Part shown: one piece after another, positions 31,458 through 41,308 of the stretch
How positions within the stretch are numbered: position 1 is the stretch's first letter
Layout: the number at the start of each line of letters is the position of its first letter
Virus record (IMG/VR): IMGVR_UViG_3300045921_000216
Location: 1-44,860 of that record
Reading direction: 5' to 3' (one strand)
Length of the DNA stretch: 44,860 bases
DNA from: a virus
Notes under the pieces: generated by a model
Databases searched by the model: none
What the model was told of the DNA's origin: nothing
What the model saw: only the letters and a program-made list of their open reading frames with translations
Translations under genes and position numbers: made by a program

Positions 31458-34400
31458 CGTCGATCGCATCAGAATCATCGTCGAGCCCGACACGACCGGG
31501 TTCAAGAGGGAGCTCGAAACGGACTTGTCGCGGGTGCGGGTTGACGTCGACGTTCCCGTCAACGCGAACACGACGCCTGCGGCCGCGGAGGTCGCTGGGT
31601 TCCGGAAACGGGAAGCAGCGAACGCGGTCGACGTGCCGGTCGATGCGAACACGAGGCCCGCAACCGCGGACGTCGAAGCGTTCCGGAAGCGTCAGCAGGG
31701 ACGCAATGTTTTCATTCCGGTTAAGCCCTTGGTCGTAGTACGAGATCTGCGACGTGCAGAAGCGTTGTTGCGGTTGACCGCGTCGCGGATTGGTGGTTCG
31801 ATTGGTACTGCGGTATCCAACGCGCTGTTTTCGTCGCTGCGTACCGATCTATTCCTTGGCATCACTGCTGGTGTGGCGACGTTCGCACTGAGCATCCGGG
31901 AAGGGATCGCCGAAACGCAAGCGCTGTCGCAGGTGACCGGGCAGTTGGAAACGGCGTTCCGCGGGGCGGCCGGTGGTGCGGAGGCGGCAACCCGGGCGAC
32001 GCTCGCACGGGCCGCGGCGATCGAGGCTGCGAGTGGGATCGACGAGATCGCGATCGCGAACGCTGAACGGGCACTAGTCGTACTCGGACAGCAAACGCCG
32101 GAAGCCGTTGGGCGTGCAACGAGGGCCGCTGTGAATCTCGCGGCGGCGACCGCGAACGGGCAAGACCCGGCGCTGCGCCTCGCGGCCGTTCAGCAGACGC
32201 TCGCGAAGGCGCTCGCGGCTCCCGAGAAGGGCGTGTCGCTGCTTGCGCGGCAGGGCGTCGTGTTGTCCAAAAGCCAGAAAGAACTCGTCAAGTCGCTCGT
32301 GGAATCCGGACGCGTCGCCCAAGCGCAAGGGATCATTCTTACCGCGGTCGAGGAGCGGGCGGGAGCTGCGGCGAAGGCGTATGGCGAGACGCTACCCGGC
32401 CAGCTATCCCGCGCCAAAGACGTGTTCTCGGACTTCGCACGATCGCTGACGAAGGGCGTGTTGTCGACGGCGCTCCCGGCGTTTCTCGGATCGGCGGAGC
32501 AGTTGGGCACTGATCTTGGAAGGTTGGGCCCGCAGATCGGCGCGTCGCTCGGACGGGCTGTCGAGGCTGCGGTGCCGGCGCTGTCCAGCGTCGTCGGATT
32601 CCTCCAGAAGAACGGACCGGAGATCGGGAAGATATTCCGCGGGCTTGGGCAGATCATCAGCGCCGTTCTCGGCATCGTTGGTACGCTGTTGCGTGGTGCT
32701 GGGAAGGCGTTCTCGCAGTTGTTCGCGTCGATCGCTGGAGGCGAGGGGAAGGTCGGATCGTTTGGAGATGTGCTGCTCGACGTCGGCAAGTCGCTGAAGG
32801 AGTTTGGTCGATTCCTGAAGGAGAACGAGCAAGCGGCAAAGGTGCTTGGCGCGGTTCTCGTTGGCGGTCTCGTCGCGGCGTTCGTCGCGATGGCTGGTCC
32901 GGTGACGCTCGTGATCGCTGGAGTGACCGCGATCATCGCGACGATCGCTGTCTTGTACCAGAGGGTCCCCGCGGTGAAGACCGCGATTCAGGAGTTCGGC
33001 AAGGTCATCGGTGTCATCTTCAACTTCGTGAAGGCGCAGTTGACGGCGTTCCTCCCGCTCGCGAAGACGATCCTCCTCCGGTCGATCGAACCGTTCAAGA
33101 CGTTCATCGCTGGCCTAAAACTGATCTTCCGCGGCGGGTTCTCGAACGTTATCCGTGGCGTTGGTTTGCTTCTGAAGGGGTTCCTTCAACTCATCATCGT
33201 CGCGGTTCGCAACATCTTGACGTTGCTCGTTGCCGCGGTGAAGAAGTTCGGTCCGATCGTGCTCGGGTTGATTGGGCGTGCGCTCGTCGCGCTTGGCGCG
33301 CTCGTCGTTAAGGCGCTCTTCAACCTCGTGCAGTTGTTCTTCTCGCTTCCGGGCCGAATCTTTCGGGCCGCTGCGTCGCTCGTGCCGCTGCTGCTGTTGC
33401 TCGGACAGCTTTCGCTTGAAGCGTTCAAGAAAGCTGTAGTGCGAGGTATTGAGGTCGTGCTTGGGTTCGTTCGTCGTCTTCCCGGCCGGATCGTTGCCGC
33501 GATCGGGGCGGTGGGACGGTTGCTGTACGAGAAGGGCCGGGACGTGCTGGCTGGGCTGCTCGACGGCATCAAGGCCGGGTGGGAGAAGGTGAAGGACTTC
33601 GTGAAGTCCATCGCTCGACGAATCAAGGATCTCAAGGGACCGATCGAGGTTGACCGGAAGCTGCTCGTCGACGAGGGCAAGGCGATCATGGAAGGGTTCC
33701 AGAAGGGCCTCGAATCGCGTTGGCGTGGCGTGCGCGACTACCTCGCCGGACGCGGCGACGAGATCAAAGGATCGTTGTCTGATGAGGCGCTCGCGAAGAT
33801 CGAGCAGGATCTGGGCGAGGTGCTTGCGGGCGAGGCCCGTCCGGGTGGCATCGGCGCGATCATCCGATACATCCAAGAACAGGCGAACTTTGGTTTGCAT
33901 CCGACAACCGGGTTGGCGGACACTGCTCGTCAGGCGGCGATCATCGCGAACCGGTTCGCGCTTCGCATCTCGAGCTTGTTCCGTCCGGGTGCGATAACCG
34001 CGAGTGGGAAGGTGAGCCAGCATGCGCTCGGTGAGGCCGCGGACTTCGTTGGCACGTTCGAGGCGTTGGATCGCGCTGCGGCAACGCTGTCGAAGCTGAT
34101 CGACAAGGTGTTCAAGCAAGTGATCTGGCGGAACTCGCTTTGGCGCGGCGGCCGTCCCGGGTTCGGGTACGTAGGCGGGCATGGTCCGGGCGATAATCCG
34201 CACCTTCACCTTGGATGGGTTCGGCGTCGGCACGGCGGGCGTGTTCGCGAGGGCGGATTGTACGAAGTGAATGAGGGCGGGCGTCGTGAGGCGTTCATCC
34301 CGGACCAGCACGGGTTCGTGATGAGCCATGCGAAGCTTCAGCGGATGCTTTCGTTGTCGAAGCGCGTCGCGGATATCGAACGGGCGATGACGGCTCGACC

Positions 34401-34557
34401 GGCTGCGGCTGCGGCTGCGGCGGCGGCGCCGACGATCCAGAACTTCGACACGAAGGTCGAGTTGCGGCATGATTCGCCGGACCCGGGTGCGCTGCTCGCG
34501 GTGCTAAATGCGCGCCTTGACGGCGCGATGCGGAGCATGGCTGGAGGGTTCGTATGA
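31450..34557 (+). CDS. tape measure protein with C-terminal M15-like peptidase domain
   Basis: 1035 residues; ATG at 31450 just before the chaperone stop. An alpha-helical N-terminus and several long hydrophobic segments (about 470-500 and 590-680) are typical of tape measure proteins. Near residue 850 an M15-type zinc peptidase motif appears: SQHALGEAADF (His and Asp ligands) and HLHLGW about 60 residues later. It sets tail length and probably digests peptidoglycan crosslinks during DNA entry. A short poly-alanine run precedes the C-terminus. Confidence 0.88.
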   Translation: MADVDRIRIIVEPDTTGFKRELETDLSRVRVDVDVPVNANTTPAAAEVAGFRKREAANAVDVPVDANTRPATADVEAFRKRQQGRNVFIPVKPLVVVRDLRRAEALLRLTASRIGGSIGTAVSNALFSSLRTDLFLGITAGVATFALSIREGIAETQALSQVTGQLETAFRGAAGGAEAATRATLARAAAIEAASGIDEIAIANAERALVVLGQQTPEAVGRATRAAVNLAAATANGQDPALRLAAVQQTLAKALAAPEKGVSLLARQGVVLSKSQKELVKSLVESGRVAQAQGIILTAVEERAGAAAKAYGETLPGQLSRAKDVFSDFARSLTKGVLSTALPAFLGSAEQLGTDLGRLGPQIGASLGRAVEAAVPALSSVVGFLQKNGPEIGKIFRGLGQIISAVLGIVGTLLRGAGKAFSQLFASIAGGEGKVGSFGDVLLDVGKSLKEFGRFLKENEQAAKVLGAVLVGGLVAAFVAMAGPVTLVIAGVTAIIATIAVLYQRVPAVKTAIQEFGKVIGVIFNFVKAQLTAFLPLAKTILLRSIEPFKTFIAGLKLIFRGGFSNVIRGVGLLLKGFLQLIIVAVRNILTLLVAAVKKFGPIVLGLIGRALVALGALVVKALFNLVQLFFSLPGRIFRAAASLVPLLLLLGQLSLEAFKKAVVRGIEVVLGFVRRLPGRIVAAIGAVGRLLYEKGRDVLAGLLDGIKAGWEKVKDFVKSIARRIKDLKGPIEVDRKLLVDEGKAIMEGFQKGLESRWRGVRDYLAGRGDEIKGSLSDEALAKIEQDLGEVLAGEARPGGIGAIIRYIQEQANFGLHPTTGLADTARQAAIIANRFALRISSLFRPGAITASGKVSQHALGEAADFVGTFEALDRAAATLSKLIDKVFKQVIWRNSLWRGGRPGFGYVGGHGPGDNPHLHLGWVRRRHGGRVREGGLYEVNEGGRREAFIPDQHGFVMSHAKLQRMLSLSKRVADIERAMTARPAAAAAAAAAPTIQNFDTKVELRHDSPDPGALLAVLNARLDGAMRSMAGGFV

Positions 34558-36269
34558 GCACTCGCACTCCGTCGCTCGTGTGTTTCGGCTGCGCGACGAT
34601 CGTGAACAATCAACGGCTCGCGGCATACCTTCGTTGGGCATGCGAGACGAATCGGTTTCCTTCGTGCTGTTGTGTGCGTCCGACGCCGGACCTCGAGTGG
34701 TGCGCGGATGACGACTGCGTCGAGGGTGCTGGCGTCGGCGCGATCACCGGGACGTGGGAGCAGGCGCTGGATCGGCTTCAGTTCGCGTTCGCGTCGCCGT
34801 TGCCGGTCGCGCCGTCCGGGATCGTGTTCCACGGTCCTGACGGAGTGATCCCGCCGTCGACGCCGGTGATGATCGAGGGCGTCGGGCTCGACGCGGGCAA
34901 TCCCGGTGTGACGTCGACGCCGAACGTGTTTCGGGTCGATGGATTCTTGGCGTTCTACGTAGGATCGCCTGCCGCGATCATCACGATCACAAGCGTGGAT
35001 TTCGTCGACGCTGACTACAACGTTATCGCGACGTGGAATGGGCCGTTGACCGTGCGTGGCGACGAGGACGACACGAACGTCGATCCGGGCTCGTGCTACA
35101 CCGATCCGATCACCGACGGCGCGTGCTGGTATGACCCGAACTATCCTGAATCAGCGGACTTCCTCGGCGTGCTCGTGAACGATCTTGATGGGCTGGATCA
35201 AGACGGCTACGTTCGATCGTCGGTCGCGGGCATCGCGGACGGGTACGCTCTTGGGCGTGGGAACCTTCCGGGGAAGGTGCTGACGTTCACGGTGACGCTG
35301 TTCGCGACGTCGTGCGCGGGGATGGAGTGGGGCCGGCGGTGGCTCCAACGAACGCTGCGTGGAGAATCGTGCGACCACGGTGCGAGCGGCACGCCACGGT
35401 GCGGAACGAACGAGCTACGCATCCGCGCCTGTTGTCCGACGGAGCTCGGCGCCGATGATGGGATTCGCGTGTTTCCGCGGGCGGCGCTCACCGACGGCGT
35501 GAAGCGCAGCGACGGAACCCGGCGGGATGGGTGCGCCGACGTGTATCAGACGTACACGTTCGTGATGACGACGACGACCAGTGCCGCGTTCGGCGAGCTC
35601 GTTGAGGCGTGCGTCGACGTCGAGCCGAATTCGGGCGACGTCGAGTGCGCGGATTGGGACACGTGGTGCGATCCGCCGGCCCCGCCCGTTCCGTGTACGT
35701 GTTCGACGACGTGTGACGGGACGTGCCCGGAGGCGTTGTTCACTAGCCCGTCGCTGCTCGCGGCCGACCTTCCGTGCGGACCGTTCGAGAGGGTCACGTC
35801 ATGCTGCTGTATCAACGGGTCGGCGTCGTCGTCGATCGGGTCGGCGATCGTGTTCGAGTTGTTCGCCGGGGAAGACCCATCGAACCCGGGATTCCAGACG
35901 AGTGGAGCGACCGACGTTCGCGTCGAGTTCTACGCGAACCCGAAGCAGTTGCCGTGTCCGTCGACACAGGAAGAGCGTGCGGCGTTCGTGGCTGCGAGCC
36001 CGAAGTGCGCGGATGTGAATGTGTGCCGCATCCCGGCCGGTGCTCGTCTCCGCGTCGACGGACGCACCGGGCGCGTGACGCTGATCTGTGAAGGCGTCGA
36101 GCGCACCGTGTACGACCTCGTTGGTGGTGACGTGTCGAAGGTCGTCGCCGGGTGTACGGATATCGTCGCATGTGTTTCGTGGAACGCTTGGGCCTACGTT
36201 CCCGGACCGGCAACGCCGACGCGGAAACCGTCCTCGTTCACGGTGTGGACAGCGCCGAGGTACGAGTGA
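34554..36269 (+). CDS. minor tail protein (distal tail-like), very cysteine-rich
   Basis: 571 residues; ATG overlaps the tape measure stop. About 33 cysteines, including SCCCV, CTCSTTCDGTC and TSCCCI, roughly 6% of residues. Beta-rich domains and position right after the tape measure suggest a Dit-like hub protein. The cysteine content is unusual for a cytoplasmically assembled tail and suggests disulfide or metal cross-links in the mature virion. Confidence 0.7.
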   Translation: MSTRTPSLVCFGCATIVNNQRLAAYLRWACETNRFPSCCCVRPTPDLEWCADDDCVEGAGVGAITGTWEQALDRLQFAFASPLPVAPSGIVFHGPDGVIPPSTPVMIEGVGLDAGNPGVTSTPNVFRVDGFLAFYVGSPAAIITITSVDFVDADYNVIATWNGPLTVRGDEDDTNVDPGSCYTDPITDGACWYDPNYPESADFLGVLVNDLDGLDQDGYVRSSVAGIADGYALGRGNLPGKVLTFTVTLFATSCAGMEWGRRWLQRTLRGESCDHGASGTPRCGTNELRIRACCPTELGADDGIRVFPRAALTDGVKRSDGTRRDGCADVYQTYTFVMTTTTSAAFGELVEACVDVEPNSGDVECADWDTWCDPPAPPVPCTCSTTCDGTCPEALFTSPSLLAADLPCGPFERVTSCCCINGSASSSIGSAIVFELFAGEDPSNPGFQTSGATDVRVEFYANPKQLPCPSTQEERAAFVAASPKCADVNVCRIPAGARLRVDGRTGRVTLICEGVERTVYDLVGGDVSKVVAGCTDIVACVSWNAWAYVPGPATPTRKPSSFTVWTAPRYE

Positions 36270-37315
36270 TGCTTGGGTGCCTCGAAACCGCTTCGCTGCG
36301 CGTCGTCCGGAACGGGCGCGTGGTGTGGGCGAGCGGACCGGGCGGCAGCGATTGGATCAGCGCGTCGTGGAATCGCATCGTCGACGACATCAGCCTCGGG
36401 ACGTTCTCGCTGGCGCTCGCCAACGAGGACTGCTGTCCACCACCGATCCATGCCGTCGCCGATAATGTCGAGTTCGTGCGGAACGACGTCGTGGAGTGGA
36501 GTGGGCAGATCGTCCGGTTCGGTGAGGACGGCGAGGGGATCACCGTCGAGGCCGCGGACCTGCTTGGCAGGTACAAGAAGCGGATCGTGCGCTCGGATAT
36601 CTCGCTCGTCGGGGCGGAGTTGACGACGCAGGTCGACGCGATCAGAACTGACGCCGATAGTGTCGACCCGGTTCCGATCATCTGGACCCCGCTGCCGACG
36701 AGCATCGCGACCGACCTCACGATCAACGCTTCCGACGTGCGGATCGCTGCCGACGCACTGCTTGAGATCGCCGGGAACGGGCTCGACATAACCGCCGTTG
36801 GTCGTCGGGTTTACTACGGCGACTTGTCCACTCTCCCGTTGCGTGATCTTCGCATCACACCGCAGATGATCCGCGGCGTGCCGACGCTCGGGGAAGCTGG
36901 CGAAGGCGTCGCAACACGGGTCATCGCGACGGACGGGAGTGGCAACGTGGCGGTGTACCCGCCGGGCGCTCCCGTCGTCGATGCCCGGTATGGGCTCGAA
37001 GAAGTCGTGATCGAGTTGACGGACGCTAATCCGACGGTCCTCGCGCAGACCGCGCAAGCCGAGTGGGCGGAGCGGAATCGGGTGCCTCGGTTCCTTGCGT
37101 TTGCGGACGGCGCGTGGCTTGACGAGGACTTTCCGTACACGCTCGGGGAGCTGATTCCCGGTCGGGTGCTGCGCGTCGACGTTCGGGGCGAGTGCGCGGC
37201 GATCGAACAGACCATGCGGATCAGCCAAATCACGTACCGGCTCACGGCGGGCGACGAGCAGGTCCGCATCGAAGCTGCGCCGATCGGAACGATCTTCGAG
37301 GGGGAGTCGGTCTGA
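36266..37315 (+). CDS. minor tail protein (Tal/hub-like)
   Basis: 349 residues from GTG at 36266 overlapping the previous stop (ATG at 36269 possible). Beta-rich start (LRVVRNGRVVWASGPGG), then EWSGQIVRFGEDGEGITVEAADLLGRY and a C-terminal RISQITYRLTAGDEQ, the plan of ReqiPepy6 gp37-like siphoviral tail proteins. Likely sits at the baseplate hub. Confidence 0.7.
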   Translation: MMLGCLETASLRVVRNGRVVWASGPGGSDWISASWNRIVDDISLGTFSLALANEDCCPPPIHAVADNVEFVRNDVVEWSGQIVRFGEDGEGITVEAADLLGRYKKRIVRSDISLVGAELTTQVDAIRTDADSVDPVPIIWTPLPTSIATDLTINASDVRIAADALLEIAGNGLDITAVGRRVYYGDLSTLPLRDLRITPQMIRGVPTLGEAGEGVATRVIATDGSGNVAVYPPGAPVVDARYGLEEVVIELTDANPTVLAQTAQAEWAERNRVPRFLAFADGAWLDEDFPYTLGELIPGRVLRVDVRGECAAIEQTMRISQITYRLTAGDEQVRIEAAPIGTIFEGESV

Positions 37316-37551
37316 TGGCGCGCAACACTCACGTGTCCGGGCACGTCGACAGAATCTCGGGTTTGGTGCGAACGATCGCGGCGCTGTCGAAGGAGGTCGC
37401 GTTGCTGCGACGCATCGTGACGCGGGATGCGCTGCTGGCTCCCGGGTACCGATTGGAAGTTCGTCCCGAGGCGGACCCGCCCGGGCTCTACATCGTCAAT
37501 ACAAGGAGCGGCACCGATGGTGAAGAAGAAGCACGATTCCTCTGTCCGTGA
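37315..37551 (+). CDS. small tail-region protein
   Basis: 78 residues; ATG overlaps the previous stop by one base. An N-terminal helix (VRTIAALSKEVALLRRIV) with heptad character, then a short beta segment and a C-terminal Cys. Possibly a small tail-tip or assembly factor. Confidence 0.6.
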   Translation: MARNTHVSGHVDRISGLVRTIAALSKEVALLRRIVTRDALLAPGYRLEVRPEADPPGLYIVNTRSGTDGEEEARFLCP

Positions 37552-37738
37552 CCGAATCGAGGTCAAGGTGAACAAGAACGTGAACAACGTTCGACGTGGC
37601 GATGTGCTCGTCGTCGACGACACGCCTGCGGCTCGGGCGCTGATCGCGAACGGGTACTACTCGATCGTCGAGCGGGTCGTGGAGCCCGACCCCGTCGTCG
37701 TGGAAGCGCTCGACGCGATCGACGAGGCGGGCGATTGA
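37517..37738 (+). CDS. small tail-region protein
   Basis: 73 residues; ATG at 37517 with AAGGAG about 8 bases upstream, overlapping the previous gene. Basic N-terminus, then strands (VRRGDVLVVDD) and a helix-strand end, acidic tail. Unknown role in the tail module. Confidence 0.6.
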   Translation: MVKKKHDSSVRDRIEVKVNKNVNNVRRGDVLVVDDTPAARALIANGYYSIVERVVEPDPVVVEALDAIDEAGD

Positions 37739-38112
37739 CCGTGGCGTGCTGTGGTGGATCGAAGAACAAGCCGGGGATGAGCCCGGCGAACGCGATCGTG
37801 CTCGGCAGCGGCGACGGACCGACGGTGTACGCTCGAGTGCAGAATGGCGGGGAGTCGCTCGCGTCGGGGATCGCGGTCGGGCAGCAACTCTACTTCACCG
37901 GGAGCGGCGTAGCCGCGGCGCTCGACGCCGGGCTGTTGCTCGACGTGTCCGCGAGCGCGATCGCTGCGCGTAAGAGCCGAGGCCACCAGTTCGAGGTCGT
38001 GCATCCTGACGGAACCCGAGAGCGCTACGATGGGTGGCGAGAGGCGCAGATGCGAGCGCGGATCGTTCGTGGGCGCATCGAGGTCGCTGCTGCTATCGAA
38101 GGAGGTGCCTGA
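37735..38112 (+). CDS. tail-region protein
   Basis: 125 residues from a TTG overlapping the previous stop; GTG at 37741 is equally possible. Begins with a CC pair, has a Gly-rich strand region (VLGSGDGPTVYARVQNGG) and an Arg-rich helical end. No family recognised. Confidence 0.55.
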   Translation: MTVACCGGSKNKPGMSPANAIVLGSGDGPTVYARVQNGGESLASGIAVGQQLYFTGSGVAAALDAGLLLDVSASAIAARKSRGHQFEVVHPDGTRERYDGWREAQMRARIVRGRIEVAAAIEGGA

Positions 38113-38831
38113 TGCCGTTGACTCCTGTGAACTGCGCGGCCGGCGTCGGATGCGTCGAAGTGGGGCGCGACCTCGCGAGCTCGACGCCAGCGAAACTACT
38201 CATTCAACTTCTGCTGAACGCTGGTTATCTCAAGTGCGACAGCGGCGGGTTGCGGCTTGCGGTGTGCGATGAATCGCAAGCGCTGCCGGTCGCGGCCCGG
38301 CCCGGGCTTGCGAACGGTCCCGGGAACCTGATCCGGCGGACGGCTGATGGTTGCGGCGTGTACGCTCCGGCGCCGATCATCATTCCCGCCGGGAGCGGGA
38401 CGCGGCGCGGGATCCCGGGGACGCTCGGGAACTTCAGCGCGATCAGCCACACGCTCACGTACACGAATCCGGATACCGCTCGACGGCTCGTCACGATCGA
38501 CGTGTCGCTGTCGACGATCGTCGAGGAGGCAAGCGGTTCGGGCATCCCGGTATTCGTCGGGATCGCCGAGGGACTGTCGACGATCGCGGACGTCAACGGC
38601 GACACGGTCAAGTTCGCTGCGGTGAGCCTCACCGGGTCGGGCGACGCCGGCAACATCATGAATGATGCTCGGCAAGTGTCGACGGTAATCGAGGTCCCGG
38701 GCGGCGCCACGGTGACGCAGACGTGGAGGATGCGAACGGTTCGACACGACAACGTGATTACCGCTGGGACCGGTCGCGGGTTCCTTGCGTTTCAGTCGTT
38801 CATTCGAACCGAGCAAGGATTGGTGCTTTGA
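38112..38831 (+). CDS. tail fibre/appendage structural protein
   Basis: 239 residues; ATG at 38112 with GAAGGAGG upstream. Five cysteines in the first 90 residues, then a beta-sandwich-like region (SHTLTYTNPDTARRLVTIDV). Ends one base into the next gene. Likely a tail-tip or receptor-binding component. Confidence 0.55.
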   Translation: MPLTPVNCAAGVGCVEVGRDLASSTPAKLLIQLLLNAGYLKCDSGGLRLAVCDESQALPVAARPGLANGPGNLIRRTADGCGVYAPAPIIIPAGSGTRRGIPGTLGNFSAISHTLTYTNPDTARRLVTIDVSLSTIVEEASGSGIPVFVGIAEGLSTIADVNGDTVKFAAVSLTGSGDAGNIMNDARQVSTVIEVPGGATVTQTWRMRTVRHDNVITAGTGRGFLAFQSFIRTEQGLVL

Positions 38832-39949
38832 TGGCTGGGTGCGGAGCTTGCAGCGACGGGTGCCAGTGCACCGTCACCGCCGGGGACGGGATGATCGTCA
38901 CCGGGGACGGGTCCGGGACCAACCCGTATGTCGTCACGAGCAACGATCCTGCGTGGGCGGGCACGAGCCCGTCCGGGTCGATCAACATCGGGAACCTCGG
39001 ACCGAACGCCGGGCACTCCCCGACATTCGACGTGAACGTCAGCGACGCTGGCGGCATCATCGTCAACGGGAACGGTGAACTCCAGATCGAGATCGACCCG
39101 GCATCGGGCGCGCCGATTAGTCTCGGTCCTGCCGGTCTGCGCGTCGATTGCTGCCCGACAGAGGGAAACCTCGCGGTCGACGACACCAGTAGCGTGAATC
39201 TCACGTATGTCGGCGCGTTGCTGTCCGCGGACGTGATCCCGAACGGGCTCGCGGGCATCGAAGTGACCGCGTCTGGCGTCGGCGTGAAGCTCGAGAACGA
39301 TCCCGCGCCGGTCGCTCCCGGTGGCGGCAACCTCTCTCGGTTCACGACCGCTGGTGACCTCACCGTTCCACAGACCCTCGTGGACGCTCGGGCGGACGCT
39401 CGCATCGCGGCACTCGTCCCCGGGCTCGTGCCACAGTTCTCGGGCGTGAACGCCTCGAACGTCGGTTCTGGCGTTCAGGTCAATCTCGCGACCACGGTCG
39501 GAGCTAGCTCCGGGAACTCGCTCGTCTACGGGCTCACAAACATCAGCGGCGTGCCGTTGCTCGTCGACCTGAACGGTATCGGCACACTCGAAGCGAGCAG
39601 CAGCGGTGGGAATGTGAACCGCGTGTTCTCGCATCAGATGGTGCTCACTGCGGTGACGCTGACCGGCGGTGCGGTGCAGGTCTCGAACGCGGGCCTTCAC
39701 TCGTTCAGCGACTTGGGGAATGGTCCCGGAACGATCCCGGCGGACGTGTCGATCCGCGCTCGCGGGCTGCTGCGATCGGTTGTGTTCATGCCGCCCGGCT
39801 CGTCCGCAGTGTGGAACTCGTTCGCGACGTGCCTCGAGAATCAGGCGGGGTGGACAAGCACCGTCGCCGCGGGCGCGTTCTACCAGATCGCGAACGTGTA
39901 TCGGATCGTGCATCGGGTGAAGGATGGTGCAGCATGGGGGCTGGCATGA
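38831..39949 (+). CDS. putative tail fibre protein
   Basis: 372 residues; ATG overlaps the previous stop. An N-terminal CGACSDGCQC cluster is followed by repetitive beta-strand and Gly/Asn-rich segments (NGNGELQIEI, then GASSGNSLVYGL), typical of trimeric fibres. Candidate receptor-binding protein of this phage. Confidence 0.6.
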   Translation: MAGCGACSDGCQCTVTAGDGMIVTGDGSGTNPYVVTSNDPAWAGTSPSGSINIGNLGPNAGHSPTFDVNVSDAGGIIVNGNGELQIEIDPASGAPISLGPAGLRVDCCPTEGNLAVDDTSSVNLTYVGALLSADVIPNGLAGIEVTASGVGVKLENDPAPVAPGGGNLSRFTTAGDLTVPQTLVDARADARIAALVPGLVPQFSGVNASNVGSGVQVNLATTVGASSGNSLVYGLTNISGVPLLVDLNGIGTLEASSSGGNVNRVFSHQMVLTAVTLTGGAVQVSNAGLHSFSDLGNGPGTIPADVSIRARGLLRSVVFMPPGSSAVWNSFATCLENQAGWTSTVAAGAFYQIANVYRIVHRVKDGAAWGLA

Positions 39950-40260
39950 GCGAACCGGCAGTCGTCACGACGGAGACGTGGTATCAGAATCCCGATCTGA
40001 CGCTTGCGTTCGTTCGCGAAACGACCGTCGACGACGTCATCGTCGAGCGCGTCGAGGGCGGTACGATCGAGGACGGTGCGACGTTGCTCGAGGATGCCGA
40101 GGCGATCGAAGCGGCGGAAGCGGCGATCGAAGCAGCGCGAGCCGCGGACCTCGCCGATCGGGAAGCGGATGCGGCGCGGGAGCGGACGGCGTTGATCGCG
40201 TCGATCGTAGCGTCGACGGGCATGACGGAGGAGCAAGTCGTCGCGGTGTACGGGTTGTGA
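39946..40260 (+). CDS. small tail-associated protein with Ala/Glu helix
   Basis: 104 residues; ATG overlaps the fibre stop. A short beta N-terminus, then a long charged helix (AIEAAEAAIEAARAADLADR), suggesting a coiled-coil or fibre-chaperone role. Last gene before the lysis cassette. Confidence 0.6.
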   Translation: MSEPAVVTTETWYQNPDLTLAFVRETTVDDVIVERVEGGTIEDGATLLEDAEAIEAAEAAIEAARAADLADREADAARERTALIASIVASTGMTEEQVVAVYGL

Positions 40261-40269
40261 GGGGGCAGC

Positions 40270-40500
40270 ATGATGACGGCTCGACGTTCGTACAGGCGGA
40301 AGATGATGATTGCGTTCGCGCTGATCGTGGCAGGGGTCGCGATGACCGCGTTCGGCGACGAGGTGACGGGTGCGGTGCTCGTTTCGACCGGGTTGACGGT
40401 TGGCGGGTTCACGCAAGGGCTTCACACACCCGCACCGATCGACGAAGAGGATCTTGGGCGGCTGCTCGTCGACCCGGAGGAAGGAGCGGAGAATGAGTAG
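40270..40500 (+). CDS. small membrane protein, possible holin
   Basis: 76 residues; ATG at 40270 with GAGGGGG upstream. Two hydrophobic segments at about 12-28 and 34-50, basic N-terminus and acidic C-terminus. Directly before the endolysin gene, so a class II-like holin is plausible. Confidence 0.6.
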   Translation: MMTARRSYRRKMMIAFALIVAGVAMTAFGDEVTGAVLVSTGLTVGGFTQGLHTPAPIDEEDLGRLLVDPEEGAENE

Positions 40501-41053
40501 GTGGGAGCGGGTGTGGAAGGCGATCCCGGGCACGAAGCCGACGCGGTATCGGCGCGTGTGGCGGGACCGGTCGCACAAGGCGACGGCGCTGCGGGCGCTG
40601 CGATTGGCGCAGAGAGAGATCGGCACGACGGAGGACCCGCCCGGGTCGAACCGGACGCGGTACGGTCGCGAGTGGCGGCAGAACGGTGTGCCGTGGTGCG
40701 GGTTGGCGGTCGCGTCGTGGTGGCGGCGTGCGGGGTTCAACGTGCCGCGTGATCTCGCGCTCCAGATCGACTACGTGCCGACGCTCGTGCAGCTCGCGAA
40801 GGAGCGTCGGCATCGTCTCGCGATCGTGCATCCGAGCCGGGTTCGTCCCGGGGATGCGGTCGCGTTCGACTTCGATGGCGGCAGCGCTGACCACGTCGGG
40901 TTGTTCGAGGCGTGGATTGATCGGAAGGCGGGCGTGTTCACGTCGATCGAAGGGAACACGGCGATCGGCAACGATAGCAATGGTGGTGAGGTGATGCGTC
41001 GTACCCGTCGGTTGGAGCAGGTCGAAGCGTTCGTGAGGAAGCTCCCGGGATGA
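40493..41053 (+). CDS. CHAP-domain endolysin
   Basis: 186 residues; ATG overlaps the previous gene. The CHAP triad is present: Cys69 (VPWCGLAV), His134 (SADHVGLF) and Glu153/Asn155 (SIEGNT). CHAP enzymes cut peptide bonds or the amidase bond of peptidoglycan. Flanked by two small membrane proteins, forming the lysis cassette. Confidence 0.85.
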   Translation: MSRWERVWKAIPGTKPTRYRRVWRDRSHKATALRALRLAQREIGTTEDPPGSNRTRYGREWRQNGVPWCGLAVASWWRRAGFNVPRDLALQIDYVPTLVQLAKERRHRLAIVHPSRVRPGDAVAFDFDGGSADHVGLFEAWIDRKAGVFTSIEGNTAIGNDSNGGEVMRRTRRLEQVEAFVRKLPG

Positions 41054-41277
41054 CGAGTGAAGAGGATCTCGACGTGCTCGGGTGGCGCGTGCTTCAGTTG
41101 GAGCGTGCTGTCGAGACGATGGCGGAAGCGGCGGAGCGGCAGCAACAGTTCAACTTGCGCGTCGAGCGGTTCATGGCGAAGGCGCAGACGTGGGGCGCGG
41201 TTGCGCTGCTCGTATACGGGGCTGGTCAGGCGGCGCTCGTTGCGGTGATCGGTGCGCTCGCGACCCGAATCCCGTAG
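41050..41277 (+). CDS. small membrane protein with coiled coil, possible holin/antiholin
   Basis: 75 residues; ATG overlaps the endolysin stop. A coiled-coil N-terminal half (VLQLERAVETMAEAAERQQQ) and one C-terminal membrane helix (WGAVALLVYGAGQAALVAVI). Fits a holin partner or membrane anchor for lysis. Ends the rightward transcription unit; the next genes face it. Confidence 0.6.
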   Translation: MTSEEDLDVLGWRVLQLERAVETMAEAAERQQQFNLRVERFMAKAQTWGAVALLVYGAGQAALVAVIGALATRIP

Positions 41278-41308
41278 GTCGTCGGGCGATCGGGTGCGGA
41301 ACGCGGCG

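Noticed and set aside
9931-41277. Integrase, lysogeny repressor, transposase or CRISPR array
   Set aside because: No recognisable motifs or repeat-spacer pattern were found on either strand.
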